A model generated the notes under the pieces. It made no database searches, was not told the origin of the DNA, and saw only the letters and a program-made list of their open reading frames with translations. A DNA stretch of 64,000 nt from Hufsiella ginkgonis. GTDB taxonomy: Bacteria; Bacteroidota; Bacteroidia; Sphingobacteriales; Sphingobacteriaceae. Location of the stretch: positions 992,001 through 1,056,000 of the forward strand of contig NZ_WVHS01000002.1 of assembly GCF_009834915.1 (NCBI RefSeq), read 5' to 3'. Made by a program: the position numbers and the translations under genes. Of the stretch, positions 7,597 through 16,398 are shown in pieces; position 1 is the first letter of the stretch; each line of letters starts with the position of its first letter.

Positions 7597-8478
7597 GTGA
7601 ACCGACCCAGCCGCTACTTTCTCGAGATCGCCTACGATGGCAGCAAGTACCATGGCTGGCAGGTGCAACCCAATGCAGCGACCGTGCAGGAGGTGCTTGA
7701 GAAAGCCTTGTCGATTTATTTCCGGCAACCAATAGCCACCGTAGGCTGCGGAAGGACCGATACCGGTGTACATGCCAAACAATTCTATTTACATTTCGAC
7801 CTCGAAGGAAGGGATGAGTTATCAGCTATCAGCCATCAGCAGTCAGCTATCAGCGGTCAGCCGTCAGCTATCAGCCATCAGTCAACAGCTATCAGCAGTC
7901 AGCTATCAGCTATGAGCCAACAGCAGTCAGCTATCAGCCATCAGCACGTCACCAACGGCATTAATGCCCTCCTCCCGTTTGAGATCGCCGTAAAACGGAT
8001 GATCGCGGTTAATGAAGGGGCGCATGCACGTTTCGACGCTACGTTACGGTCTTATGAATACCACGTACATTTTATGAAAGATCCGTTTAAGCACGGCTTT
8101 TCGTGGTTGCTGCGCGATGTTCCTGACGTAGCTGCCATGAACCAGGCTGCTGTACAGCTGGCCGATTTTCGAGACTTTAGTTGTTTCAGCAAATCGAACA
8201 CCCAGGTTTTTACCAATAACTGCACCGTTTCGAAGGCCGAATGGCTATGGCGAGATGACAGCCTGGTATTTTACATCTCTGCCGACCGGTTCCTGCGCAA
8301 TATGGTGCGCGCCGTTGTAGGTACGCTGATGGAGATCGGCAGGGGGAAGATATCGCCCCTTGCCATCCGGGGGATCATTGAAAGCAAAAACAGGTCGAAC
8401 GCCGGCGCTTCGGTTCCAGCCTGCGGACTCTACCTAACAGCGGTGGAGTATCCGTATATTACCCACGTTAACAATTAA
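7597..8478 (+). CDS. truA: tRNA pseudouridine(38-40) synthase TruA, with repeat insertion
   Basis: 293 residues, longer than the usual 245-260. Catalytic Asp55 lies in GCGRTDTGVHA; further motifs ARFDATLRSYEY and RNMVRAVVGTLMEIG are typical. Modifies the tRNA anticodon arm. Residues about 75-117 are a low-complexity run of SAISHQ-like units made by an in-frame TCAGC repeat; they fall in a surface loop between the strand after the catalytic motif and NGINALLP, so activity may survive. Start is GTG at 7597 (no in-frame ATG nearby); TATCTTCG ends 4 bases before it, suggesting a leaderless or nearly leaderless mRNA. The ABC exporter follows after 6 bases. Confidence 0.93.
   Translation: MNRPSRYFLEIAYDGSKYHGWQVQPNAATVQEVLEKALSIYFRQPIATVGCGRTDTGVHAKQFYLHFDLEGRDELSAISHQQSAISGQPSAISHQSTAISSQLSAMSQQQSAISHQHVTNGINALLPFEIAVKRMIAVNEGAHARFDATLRSYEYHVHFMKDPFKHGFSWLLRDVPDVAAMNQAAVQLADFRDFSCFSKSNTQVFTNNCTVSKAEWLWRDDSLVFYISADRFLRNMVRAVVGTLMEIGRGKISPLAIRGIIESKNRSNAGASVPACGLYLTAVEYPYITHVNN
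7819..7947. repeat. In-frame tandem TCAGC(T/C)ATCAGC repeat inside truA
   Basis: 129 bases built almost only from the units TCAGCTATCAGC, CATCAGC and AGTCAGC. Length is exactly 43 codons and contains no stop in the truA frame. Related decayed words occur between other genes (30183-30203, 36577-36665, 53005-53052). Confidence 0.95.
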
Positions 8479-8484
8479 ACGCTC

Positions 8485-10314
8485 ATGTCGCAGGTAACCG
8501 GTAAAGTCATCGACACCAGGCTGCTCGGCCGCTTATTAAAGCTGGCTGCCCCTTACCGGGCTACGTTCATCCTGGCTGCATTTTTCACGATATTCCTGTC
8601 GGCGATTTCGCTGTCGCAGCCGCTGCTGATGGAAAAGGCCATCGACTCATACATCCTGGCAGACGATTTTGAAGGACTCACCTTTATCATCATCCTCATG
8701 ATCGTGCTGCTGCTGGTGCAAACGCTGGTACAATATTTCCAGACCTATTCTACCAATTCCATCGGGCAATCGGTGATCCGGGACCTCCGCATCAAGGTTT
8801 TCAACCACATCACCGCACTCCGGCTCAGTTATTTTGACCGTACACCTATCGGCATGCTTATCACCCGCACCGTTTCTGACCTGGAAACGATCGCCGATAT
8901 TTTTTCCGAAGGCCTCATCTCCATCCTCGGCGACCTGTTGCTGGTGATCGGCATCGTGATCTTTATGGCGGTAAAAGACTGGAAACTTACCCTGGTGGTG
9001 CTCGTACCGCTGCCGCTGCTGATCCTCGCCACGTATATTTTCCAGGAAGCGATCAAATCGTCTTTCCAGGAAGTGCGCACGCAAGTGGCCCGGCTCAATA
9101 CATTCCTGCAGGAACACATTACCGGGATGGCCATCATCCAGTATTTTGCCCGCGAGAAGCAGGAAATGCTCAGGTTTAACGAGGTGAACCAAAAGCATCG
9201 CGATGCGCATATCCGCTCTAACTGGTATTACTCGATCTTTTTCCCGGTAGTGGAGCTGATCTCGGCACTTTCTATGGGGCTACTGGTTTGGTACGGGTCG
9301 GGGCGCATCTTATCCGACCAGCAACTGGCGGAGCTTTCCGTTTCCGCCAAAGGCGTTACCCCCGGACTGGTGATCTCGTTCATTGCGCTCACCAACATGC
9401 TCTTCCGGCCTATCCGCCAGATGGCCGATAAGTTTAACACCCTACAAATGGGGATGGTTGGTGCCGACCGGATCTTCCAGGTATTGGATACTAACGAGTT
9501 CACTTCTTCCGAAGGCCACCTGCAGCCCGCAACGATCCGGGGAGAAATACGTTTTAACGGGGTCTGGTTCGCCTACCCGACAGCACCCAAAGAAGGAGAA
9601 ACGCCTCCCGATACCGATAAATGGGTGCTGAAAGACGTCAATTTCCATATCAGTCCCGGCGAAACACTGGCGCTGGTTGGTGCTACAGGCGCCGGGAAAT
9701 CGTCCGTAATAAATATCCTGAACCGCTTCTATGAGATCGGCCGCGGCCATATTACGCTCGACGGCATCGACATCCGCGAATACGAGCTTAACTTCCTGCG
9801 CTCGCGGATCGGCACCGTGATCCAGGACGTATTCCTCTTTTCCGATACCGTTGCGGGTAACATCAGCCTGAACAACCCGGCCATCTCCCGTGAAAAAATG
9901 ATCGCAGCAGCAAAAGAAGTGGGCGCACACGAATTTATTGAGCGCCTTCCCGGCGGATATGATTATGAAGTGATGGAACGTGGGGCCACGCTTTCTACAG
10001 GGCAGGCACAACTCATTTCCTTTATCCGCGCCCTGGTGAACGACCCGGAAATACTGGTACTCGATGAAGCGACTTCTTCCGTGGACACCGAGACCGAGCT
10101 GCTCATCCGAAATGCCATCAGCAAGCTGCTTACCGGCCGCACCTCGATCGTGATCGCTCACCGCCTGTCGACCATCCAGAACGCGCACCGAATACTGGTG
10201 CTCGATAAAGGAGAGATCAGGGAGGCCGGCACGCACCAGGAACTGCTCCAGATGAACGGCTATTATAAGCGATTATATGACCTCCAGTTTACCACTGCAG
10301 GAATAAACAAGTAA
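8485..10314 (+). CDS. ABC exporter, fused permease/ATPase (MsbA/MdlB-like)
   Basis: 609 residues: six-helix transmembrane domain (about 1-330) followed by an ATPase domain. Walker A GATGAGKS at 399-406, signature LSTGQ at 503-507 (a variant of LSGGQ), Walker B ILVLDE at 523-528, switch His559. Half-transporter that works as a dimer in the inner membrane; substrate cannot be told from sequence, with lipids or drugs usual for the group. Starts 6 bases after truA and is probably co-transcribed with it. Confidence 0.93.
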   Translation: MSQVTGKVIDTRLLGRLLKLAAPYRATFILAAFFTIFLSAISLSQPLLMEKAIDSYILADDFEGLTFIIILMIVLLLVQTLVQYFQTYSTNSIGQSVIRDLRIKVFNHITALRLSYFDRTPIGMLITRTVSDLETIADIFSEGLISILGDLLLVIGIVIFMAVKDWKLTLVVLVPLPLLILATYIFQEAIKSSFQEVRTQVARLNTFLQEHITGMAIIQYFAREKQEMLRFNEVNQKHRDAHIRSNWYYSIFFPVVELISALSMGLLVWYGSGRILSDQQLAELSVSAKGVTPGLVISFIALTNMLFRPIRQMADKFNTLQMGMVGADRIFQVLDTNEFTSSEGHLQPATIRGEIRFNGVWFAYPTAPKEGETPPDTDKWVLKDVNFHISPGETLALVGATGAGKSSVINILNRFYEIGRGHITLDGIDIREYELNFLRSRIGTVIQDVFLFSDTVAGNISLNNPAISREKMIAAAKEVGAHEFIERLPGGYDYEVMERGATLSTGQAQLISFIRALVNDPEILVLDEATSSVDTETELLIRNAISKLLTGRTSIVIAHRLSTIQNAHRILVLDKGEIREAGTHQELLQMNGYYKRLYDLQFTTAGINK

Positions 10315-10355
10315 CTTTCTTTCTTTATATTTATCCGGACTAACTTCACAGCTAC

Positions 10356-11915
10356 ATGTCAATCTTCAGGAGAAACCTAAAAGAAGCCCGCCTGATCCTC
10401 CTTTTCACTTGTCTCAAGCTCGTTATTCATCTTGCCGCAAACAGCAATTTCGGTTTTCACCGGGATGAGCTGCTGTACCTGGCATTGGGCGATCACCTGG
10501 ATTGGGGGTTTAAGGAAGTTCCTCCTTTTATTGCGTTTATTTCCTGGCTGTCGGGGCATCTTTTTGGAGATTCAGTATTCGCCTCCCGGCTGATCCCTTC
10601 TATCGCCGGCGCGTTCATCGTCTATCTTACCGGCCTGATGGTGGTCCATATGGGCGGAAAACGGTTTGCCGTGAGCGCCGCCTGTATCGGCGTGATCTTA
10701 TCGCCCGCGTTTCTTGCCAGCCAATACCTGCTGCAGCCCGTCGTATTCGACCAGCTTTTCTGGACACTTGCGGCCTATTTCATGGTAAAGTATATCCAGA
10801 CGAAAAAGATCACTTACCTGTACTGCCTCGGCGTGGCATGCGGCATCGGGATGCTCAATAAATACACCATGCTCCTGTACGGATTCAGCCTGTTTGTTGG
10901 CCTGCTGATCTCTTCACAACGCAAAATGCTGTTTAACCGGCATGTTATCGGCGCCATGCTGGTGGCCCTCCTGTTGTTCCTGCCTAACCTGCTTTGGCAG
11001 ATCAGCCATGATTTCCCGGTGCTCGCACACATGCGGGAGCTCAAAAAGACCCAGCTGGAATATGTAGATCCTTTCACATTCCTCCTTGAATCGCTTATGA
11101 TCCATGCTACCGGCCTGCTGATCTGGATCCCCGGAATGGTATACCTGTTCGCCAGCCGGGTAAAGAGCAAATTTACCTTCATCTCGTACGCATTCGTTAC
11201 CACGATGGTGGTATTGCTCCTTCTTCATGGAAAGGTGTACTACGGGTTTGGCGCTTACCCCGCCCTGTTCGCGGCCGGCGGACTTGCCTGGGACCGCGTG
11301 ATGACCCGCCTTACTTCCCCCGGGAGATATACCATCCTCGGCGCCTGCCTCGTGCCCGCGCTGTTATTCGTACCTATTGCCATTCCCGTCCTGTCGCTCC
11401 CTGTCACCGTAAAGTTCTTCGCTTTCGCCTCAGAAAAGATGGACATCGACTTCCCGCTGAGATGGGAGGACCAGCAAATGCACGCCACTACACAGGATTA
11501 TGCGGATATGCTCGGATGGAACGAGATAACCGATCACGTGGAAAAAGCATATAGCCTGGTGAGTGCCGCCGACAAAAAATTCGTGACCATTTTTGCGGAA
11601 AATTATGGAATGGCGGGCGCAATAGACCACCTCGGGAAGAAGTACCTGTTGCCCAAAGCCGTTTCCTTTAACAGCAGCTACCTCCTCTGGGCGCCGGCCA
11701 GCATCGAGCCTAAATACCTGATCTATGTGTCGGAAGCACGGGGTGTGCCCAGGGTCAGCGCAGGTTTCAAGTCTTTTCAGAAAGTTGGCGAAGTGCTTAA
11801 TCCTTACGCACGCGAAAAAGGCGCCTCGGTATACCTCCTTTGGAACCCGCTCGACGGCATCCGTAATACGTACGAAGCCAAGCTCAAAGAAGCCCGCTCC
11901 GGCAAAAGCGACTAA
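10356..11915 (+). CDS. ArnT/PMT-like membrane glycosyltransferase (GT39 family)
   Basis: 519 residues with about ten hydrophobic helices. The first periplasmic loop has FGFHRDELLYLALGDHLDWG, the acidic motif expected in dolichyl/undecaprenyl-phosphate-dependent sugar transferases of the PMT/ArnT clan, and the following PPFIAF is also typical. Probably moves a sugar from a polyprenyl carrier to a lipid or protein outside the inner membrane; acceptor unknown. Follows the ABC exporter by 41 bases; its stop codon overlaps that of the convergent cystathionine synthase by 4 bases. Confidence 0.85.
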   Translation: MSIFRRNLKEARLILLFTCLKLVIHLAANSNFGFHRDELLYLALGDHLDWGFKEVPPFIAFISWLSGHLFGDSVFASRLIPSIAGAFIVYLTGLMVVHMGGKRFAVSAACIGVILSPAFLASQYLLQPVVFDQLFWTLAAYFMVKYIQTKKITYLYCLGVACGIGMLNKYTMLLYGFSLFVGLLISSQRKMLFNRHVIGAMLVALLLFLPNLLWQISHDFPVLAHMRELKKTQLEYVDPFTFLLESLMIHATGLLIWIPGMVYLFASRVKSKFTFISYAFVTTMVVLLLLHGKVYYGFGAYPALFAAGGLAWDRVMTRLTSPGRYTILGACLVPALLFVPIAIPVLSLPVTVKFFAFASEKMDIDFPLRWEDQQMHATTQDYADMLGWNEITDHVEKAYSLVSAADKKFVTIFAENYGMAGAIDHLGKKYLLPKAVSFNSSYLLWAPASIEPKYLIYVSEARGVPRVSAGFKSFQKVGEVLNPYAREKGASVYLLWNPLDGIRNTYEAKLKEARSGKSD

Positions 11916-13273
11916 CCGGAAATGGCGCTGATAATATCGTACTGGGTGATGATCTCGATCTTACCCATCTCATCTTCCAGCAGCACCGCGGTGTTCTCCT
12001 TGCTGATCATCGACGAGATCTTATCGATCGACGTATTCAGGTCCACAAAAGGAAATGATTGCGTCATGATCGTTTGCACCTTGCTTGCCTTAAGCGACGG
12101 GTTTTCCAGCAACGCTGAAAGTACGTCGCTCTCCGTGATCTTCCCGATCACCATGCCCTGTTGGGTAACCGGGATCTGGGAAATATTAAGGGTCTTTATC
12201 GTGTTCACCGCTTCCAGGATGGTTTTATCGGCGTCGATGGTCACAATCTCCTGTCGATCACGTTTGGCCAGGATCGACTTCGCCGTTAACTTCTCGTCGT
12301 GCAGGAAGCCGCGTTCGCGCAGCCAGTCGTCGTTATACATCTTACCCATATAACGCGATCCGTGATCGTGAAAAATGATCACCACGACATCCGTCGGTTT
12401 CAGCCGGTCCTTTAGCTGCAGCAATCCGGCCACTGCCGCGCCAGCCGAGTTACCGGCGAAAATGCCTTCTTTACGGGCAATCTCGCGCGTGGTCAACGCC
12501 GCATCCTTATCCGTTACTTTTTCAAACAGGTCGATCACCGAAAAATCCACGTTCTGCGGAAGAAAGTCTTCGCCGATCCCCTCGGTGATATAAGGATAGA
12601 TCTCGTCTTTATCAAAGATCCCCGTTTCCTTATATTTCTTAAAAACGGAGCCGAACGTATCGATACCCCATACCTGGATGCCGGGATTTCGCTCTTTCAG
12701 GTACTTTCCGGCACCGGAGATGGTTCCGCCCGTGCCCACCCCTACTACCAGGTGTGTAATCCTGCCTTCCGTCTGTTCCCAGATCTCGGGGCCTGTTTGC
12801 TCGTAATGGGCCTGGCTGTTTGATAAGTTGTCGTATTGGTTGGGTTTCCAGGCGTTTGGGGTTTCGCGTACTAATCGCGACGACACCGAATAATAGGACC
12901 TTGGATCTTCCGGGTCCACATTCGTGGGACAAACGATCACCTCCGCACCAAATGCCCGCAAGGCGTCGGTTTTTTCCTTCGATTGTTTATCAGTTGTGGT
13001 AAAAATACATTTATAGCCTTTAATCACCGCCGCGATCGCAAGACCCATCCCGGTGTTGCCCGATGTACCTTCTATGATGGTGCCGCCGGGCTTCAATGCA
13101 CCGCTCCGCTCGGCGTCCTCTATCATCTTGATGGCCATCCGGTCTTTGATAGAGTTGCCTGGATTGGTAGTCTCTACTTTAGCCAGTACGGTGGCGCTCA
13201 CATCCCTGGTGATCTTATTTAACCGGACCAGCGGGGTATTCCCGATCGTTTCTAATATATTCTTGTACCACAT
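11912..13273 (-). CDS. Cystathionine beta-synthase with C-terminal CBS pair
   Basis: 453 residues. PLP-dependent fold II enzyme: Schiff-base lysine K43 in NPGNSIKDRM, cofactor loop SGNTG, phosphate loop GTGGTISG. After about residue 335 comes a pair of CBS domains (QIPVTQQGMVIGKITESD, NTAVLLEDEMGKIEIIT), usual regulatory sites for adenosyl ligands. Expected to condense serine (or O-acetylserine) with homocysteine or sulfide, so cysteine synthase activity is an alternative. TACCTTTG ends only 4 bases before the ATG, implying a leaderless mRNA. Confidence 0.9.
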   Translation of the reverse strand: MWYKNILETIGNTPLVRLNKITRDVSATVLAKVETTNPGNSIKDRMAIKMIEDAERSGALKPGGTIIEGTSGNTGMGLAIAAVIKGYKCIFTTTDKQSKEKTDALRAFGAEVIVCPTNVDPEDPRSYYSVSSRLVRETPNAWKPNQYDNLSNSQAHYEQTGPEIWEQTEGRITHLVVGVGTGGTISGAGKYLKERNPGIQVWGIDTFGSVFKKYKETGIFDKDEIYPYITEGIGEDFLPQNVDFSVIDLFEKVTDKDAALTTREIARKEGIFAGNSAGAAVAGLLQLKDRLKPTDVVVIIFHDHGSRYMGKMYNDDWLRERGFLHDEKLTAKSILAKRDRQEIVTIDADKTILEAVNTIKTLNISQIPVTQQGMVIGKITESDVLSALLENPSLKASKVQTIMTQSFPFVDLNTSIDKISSMISKENTAVLLEDEMGKIEIITQYDIISAISG

Positions 13274-13277
13274 CGGG

Positions 13278-13285
13278 CAAAGGTA
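13278..13285 (-). promoter_or_regulatory. -7 box of cystathionine beta-synthase gene
   Basis: TACCTTTG on the minus strand, four bases before the ATG at 13273. Exact match to TAnnTTTG; a TTG occurs only 13 bases upstream, so the -33 element is weak. Confidence 0.5.
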
Positions 13286-13393
13286 GTATTTAGTATATCA
13301 ATTCTATAGAGAATCTAAAGCCCTTTTTGCGGCCTTCGCTTGAAAAGGCGCCTGGTTCCGGCAAAGGGCGCGGCGTAATGGCGATGTCCAGGT

Positions 13394-14257
13394 TTAGAAT
13401 TTCAGGTGACGTACGGTCAGCCCGTTGTTAATCAGCTGTTTCAGCGAATCGATGCCTACTTTCAAGTGTGTTTCCACGTATTTCTCCGTAACGGCAGAAT
13501 CACTTTCCGCGGTCTTCACCCCTTCCGGGATCATCGGCTGGTCAGACACCAGCAGGATCGCCCCGGTAGGGATCTTATTGGCGAATCCCGTAGTAAATAT
13601 CGTGGCGGTCTCCATGTCGATAGCCATCGCACGCAGCGTTTTCAGGTATTTCTTAAACTCTTTGTCGTGCTCCCAAACGCGGCGGTTGGTGGTGTATACC
13701 GTTCCTGTCCAGTAATCGCGTGAATGATCGCGAATGGTGGTCGAGATCGCTTTTTGCAACGCGAAGGAAGGCAGCGCAGGTACTTCTGCCGGGAAATAAT
13801 CGTTGGACGTTCCCTCTCCCCGGATGGCCGCGATGGGCAGGATCAGGTCGCCCAGGTTGTTTTTCTTTTTAAGGCCGCCGCATTTGCCGAGAAATAGCGC
13901 CGCTTTTGGCTTTATCGCGCTCAGCAGGTCCATCATGGTCGCCGCCAGGGGGCTCCCCATTCCGAAATTAATGAGGGTAATGCCTTCCGCGGAAACGCTC
14001 TGCATCGGCTTGTCAAGGCCCATGATCGGTGCATTGTCATGCCACTCCGAAAAGAGCTGCAGGTATTTCGAGAAATTGGTGAGGAGGATAAAGCTGGTGA
14101 ACTGGTCGAGTCGCCTGCCGGTGTACCGCGGCAGCCAGTTGTTCACAATTTCTTCTTTAGATTTCAGGCCCTTTTTTACCGGGCTTTCCACTTCCCGGAT
14201 CTTTTCGGCCTGCGCCACGATCCCGGGATCTTTTTTAATGTCTTTTTCTTCGTTCAT
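13394..14257 (-). CDS. amn: AMP nucleosidase
   Basis: 287 residues from the ATG at 14255-14257. Nucleoside phosphorylase fold: GMGSPLAATMMDLL, FLGKCGGL, and DMETATIFTTGFA with the ribose-binding Met-Glu. Hydrolyses AMP to adenine and ribose 5-phosphate. The frame stays open 14 codons further upstream, but that part is just translated ACGT repeat, so I reject the longer start. Convergent with nothing; 100 bases after clpX stop on the same strand lies a repeat copy, so it is downstream of clpX in orientation but likely has its own promoter. Confidence 0.88.
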   Translation of the reverse strand: MNEEKDIKKDPGIVAQAEKIREVESPVKKGLKSKEEIVNNWLPRYTGRRLDQFTSFILLTNFSKYLQLFSEWHDNAPIMGLDKPMQSVSAEGITLINFGMGSPLAATMMDLLSAIKPKAALFLGKCGGLKKKNNLGDLILPIAAIRGEGTSNDYFPAEVPALPSFALQKAISTTIRDHSRDYWTGTVYTTNRRVWEHDKEFKKYLKTLRAMAIDMETATIFTTGFANKIPTGAILLVSDQPMIPEGVKTAESDSAVTEKYVETHLKVGIDSLKQLINNGLTVRHLKF

Positions 14258-14357
14258 ATACGTTGTACGTAATACGTCGGACGCTCCTGCCTGGGGCATT
14301 ACACGTACAACGTATTACGGATCTACGTACAACGTTTAACGTATTACGTCCAACGTT
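14258..14357. repeat. ACGT-type palindromic repeat between clpX and AMP nucleosidase genes
   Basis: ATACGTTGTACGTAATACGT on the left; ACGTACAACGTATTACG and ACGTACAACGTTTAACG on the right; the centre CTCCTGCCTGGGG resembles the loop of the copy at 3764-3895. It fills the whole space between the two genes and touches the clpX stop codon. Confidence 0.85.
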
Positions 14358-15599
14358 CTAAGCTACTTTTAATTTCTTAATATCCGATTTCGAAAATTTC
14401 TCCTCCGCATAATCCAGGGTGATGTACAGGTCCTTGGGATTATTCTTTGCGGAAGGAACTTCGAACATGGCGTCGATCATAATGGCTTCGCAAATAGAGC
14501 GCAGCCCCCTCGCGCCAAGCTTGAACTCCATAGCCTTATCTACGATGAATTCGAATACCTCCTGGTCGAAATCGAGGCTAATGTTCTCATAGTCGAACAG
14601 CTTTTTATACTGTTTGATCAGCGAATTCCTCGGCTCGGTAAGGATGTTCAGCAGGGCTGAGCGGTCCAGCGGGTTCAGGTGCGTGATCACCGGGAGCCTT
14701 CCGATCAATTCCGGGATCAACCCGAATGCGCGTAGATCCTGCGGAGTAATGTACTTATACAGGTTCTTGAGGTCGATCGAGAGCTCATCGCGGCTCACTT
14801 TGTAACCGACGGTTTGGGTACGCAGGCGATTGGCGATCTTTTTTTCTATGCCGTCAAATGCGCCGCCGCAGATAAACAGGATATTGTTGGTGTTCACCGC
14901 GATCATTTTCTGGTCGGGGTGCTTTCGCCCGCCCTGTGGCGGAACATTCACCATCGTACCTTCCAGGATCTTAAGCAATGCCTGCTGCACGCCTTCTCCG
15001 GACACATCGCGGGTGATGGAAGGGTTATCGCTCTTGCGGGCGATCTTGTCCACTTCGTCGATATACACGATGCCTCTTTCGGCAGCCGCCACGTCATAAT
15101 CGGCGGCCTGCAGCAGGCGGGTGAGAATACTCTCCACGTCTTCGCCTACATAGCCGGCCTCCGTTAACACGGTGGCATCGCAAATACAGAACGGAACATT
15201 CAGGATCTTGGCAACGGTCTTCGCCAGCAGGGTTTTGCCGGTACCGGTTTCACCTACCATGATGATGTTCGATTTCTCGATCTCGATCTCGTCTTTGTCG
15301 ATCTTCTGGTTAAGGCGTTTGTAATGGTTATAAACGGCCACACATAACACCTTCTTGGCATCGTCCTGCCCGATCACGTACTGGTCCATGTGCGTCTTGA
15401 TCTCCTGCGGCTTCAGCAGCGTGAGGTGGGACTGCGTGGATTTATATTTGCGGGTTACCAATTCCTCCGAAAGGATCTGGTTAGCCTGGGCTACACACTT
15501 ATCGCAGATATGGGCATCGAGGCCCGCGATCAGCATCAGCGTGTCCTGTTTGCCGGAACCACAAAAAGAGCACTTGATATCCTTATTGCTTTTACTCAT
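14358..15599 (-). CDS. clpX: ATP-dependent Clp protease ATP-binding subunit ClpX
   Basis: 413 residues from the ATG at 15597-15599, one base after the clpP stop; a start 10 codons further up would overlap clpP. N-terminal zinc domain CSFCG...HICDKC, Walker A GETGTGKT, Walker [11 protein letters not shown], sensor 2 region [10 protein letters not shown]. Hexameric unfoldase feeding ClpP. Second gene of clpP-clpX. Confidence 0.98.
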   Translation of the reverse strand: MSKSNKDIKCSFCGSGKQDTLMLIAGLDAHICDKCVAQANQILSEELVTRKYKSTQSHLTLLKPQEIKTHMDQYVIGQDDAKKVLCVAVYNHYKRLNQKIDKDEIEIEKSNIIMVGETGTGKTLLAKTVAKILNVPFCICDATVLTEAGYVGEDVESILTRLLQAADYDVAAAERGIVYIDEVDKIARKSDNPSITRDVSGEGVQQALLKILEGTMVNVPPQGGRKHPDQKMIAVNTNNILFICGGAFDGIEKKIANRLRTQTVGYKVSRDELSIDLKNLYKYITPQDLRAFGLIPELIGRLPVITHLNPLDRSALLNILTEPRNSLIKQYKKLFDYENISLDFDQEVFEFIVDKAMEFKLGARGLRSICEAIMIDAMFEVPSAKNNPKDLYITLDYAEEKFSKSDIKKLKVA

Positions 15600-15600
15600 T

Positions 15601-16290
15601 TTATTTAGGGCTTGGGGCAAGGACCTCATCGATCATGCCATATTCTTTCGCTTCAGATGCGATCATCCAGTAATCGCGGTCGGATGCTTTCTCTACCCAC
15701 TCGTAGCTTTGGCCGGAGTGTTTTGAAAGGATATCGTATAATTCTTTTTTCAGCTTCAACATTTCGCGCAGGTTGATCTCCATATCCGAAGCCACGCCCT
15801 GCGCGCCTCCCGACGGCTGGTGGATCATCACACGGGAATGCGGCAGCGCCGCCCTTTTCCCGGCTGCGCCGGCACATAACAATACCGCTCCCATCGATGC
15901 GGCCATACCGGTACAGATGGTTGCCACATCGGGCGAAATATACTGCATCGTATCATAGATCCCCAGGCCGGCGTAAACCGAACCTCCCGGTGAATTGATA
16001 TAGATCTGGATATCGCGCTTGGTATCTGCAGATTGCAGGAACAATAGCTGCGCCTGGATAATGTTGGCGTTCGAATCGTAGATGGCATCGCCCAGGAAAA
16101 TGATCCTATCCATCATCAGCCGCGAAAACACGTCCATCTGGGCCACATTTAACTGACGTTCCTCTATGATGTAAGGCGTCATTCCTTTCGGGAAATTATT
16201 CTCCACGCGGCCGATAAAACTATCTACGTGCTGACTTCCTATGCGGTGGTGTTTAACCGCGTAGTTGCGAAATTCTTTTTTATCAATCAT
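15601..16290 (-). CDS. clpP: ATP-dependent Clp protease proteolytic subunit ClpP
   Basis: 229 residues. Nucleophile Ser132 in GMAASMGA and His157 in MIHQPSGG are intact. The third catalytic residue normally lies eight residues after the Q of (T/S)GQ as in HTGQSLEQIERD of E. coli; here [11 protein letters not shown] gives Ala202. The DNA reads GAG AAA GCA TCC, so this is not a translation slip. A neighbouring acidic residue (Asp204 or Asp206) may substitute. About 25 extra N-terminal residues precede the core. Co-transcribed with clpX. Confidence 0.97.
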   Translation of the reverse strand: MIDKKEFRNYAVKHHRIGSQHVDSFIGRVENNFPKGMTPYIIEERQLNVAQMDVFSRLMMDRIIFLGDAIYDSNANIIQAQLLFLQSADTKRDIQIYINSPGGSVYAGLGIYDTMQYISPDVATICTGMAASMGAVLLCAGAAGKRAALPHSRVMIHQPSGGAQGVASDMEINLREMLKLKKELYDILSKHSGQSYEWVEKASDRDYWMIASEAKEYGMIDEVLAPSPK

Positions 16291-16398
16291 AATTTAAAGT
16301 TATACAGTTTTTAAAGTGTAAAGTTTAAGATAAATACAAATGACAATGTGCTAACAATTTTTCCGACCCTCTACACTCACACAACAGACAACTTTCCG

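Noticed and set aside
7819-7947. CRISPR-like array
   Set aside because: Units of 6-12 bases with no unique spacers, and the run is in frame within truA.
9442-10236. Long minus-strand frame opposite the ABC ATPase
   Set aside because: Shadow of a gene with intact Walker and signature motifs; no similarity or start context of its own.
8485-10314. Possible loss of function of the ABC exporter because of the variant signature LSTGQ
   Set aside because: Single-residue variants of the third position are common in exporters and all other catalytic motifs are intact.
14258-14299. Longer AMP nucleosidase start
   Set aside because: The added 14 residues are a translation of the ACGT repeat; family similarity begins after the ATG at 14257.
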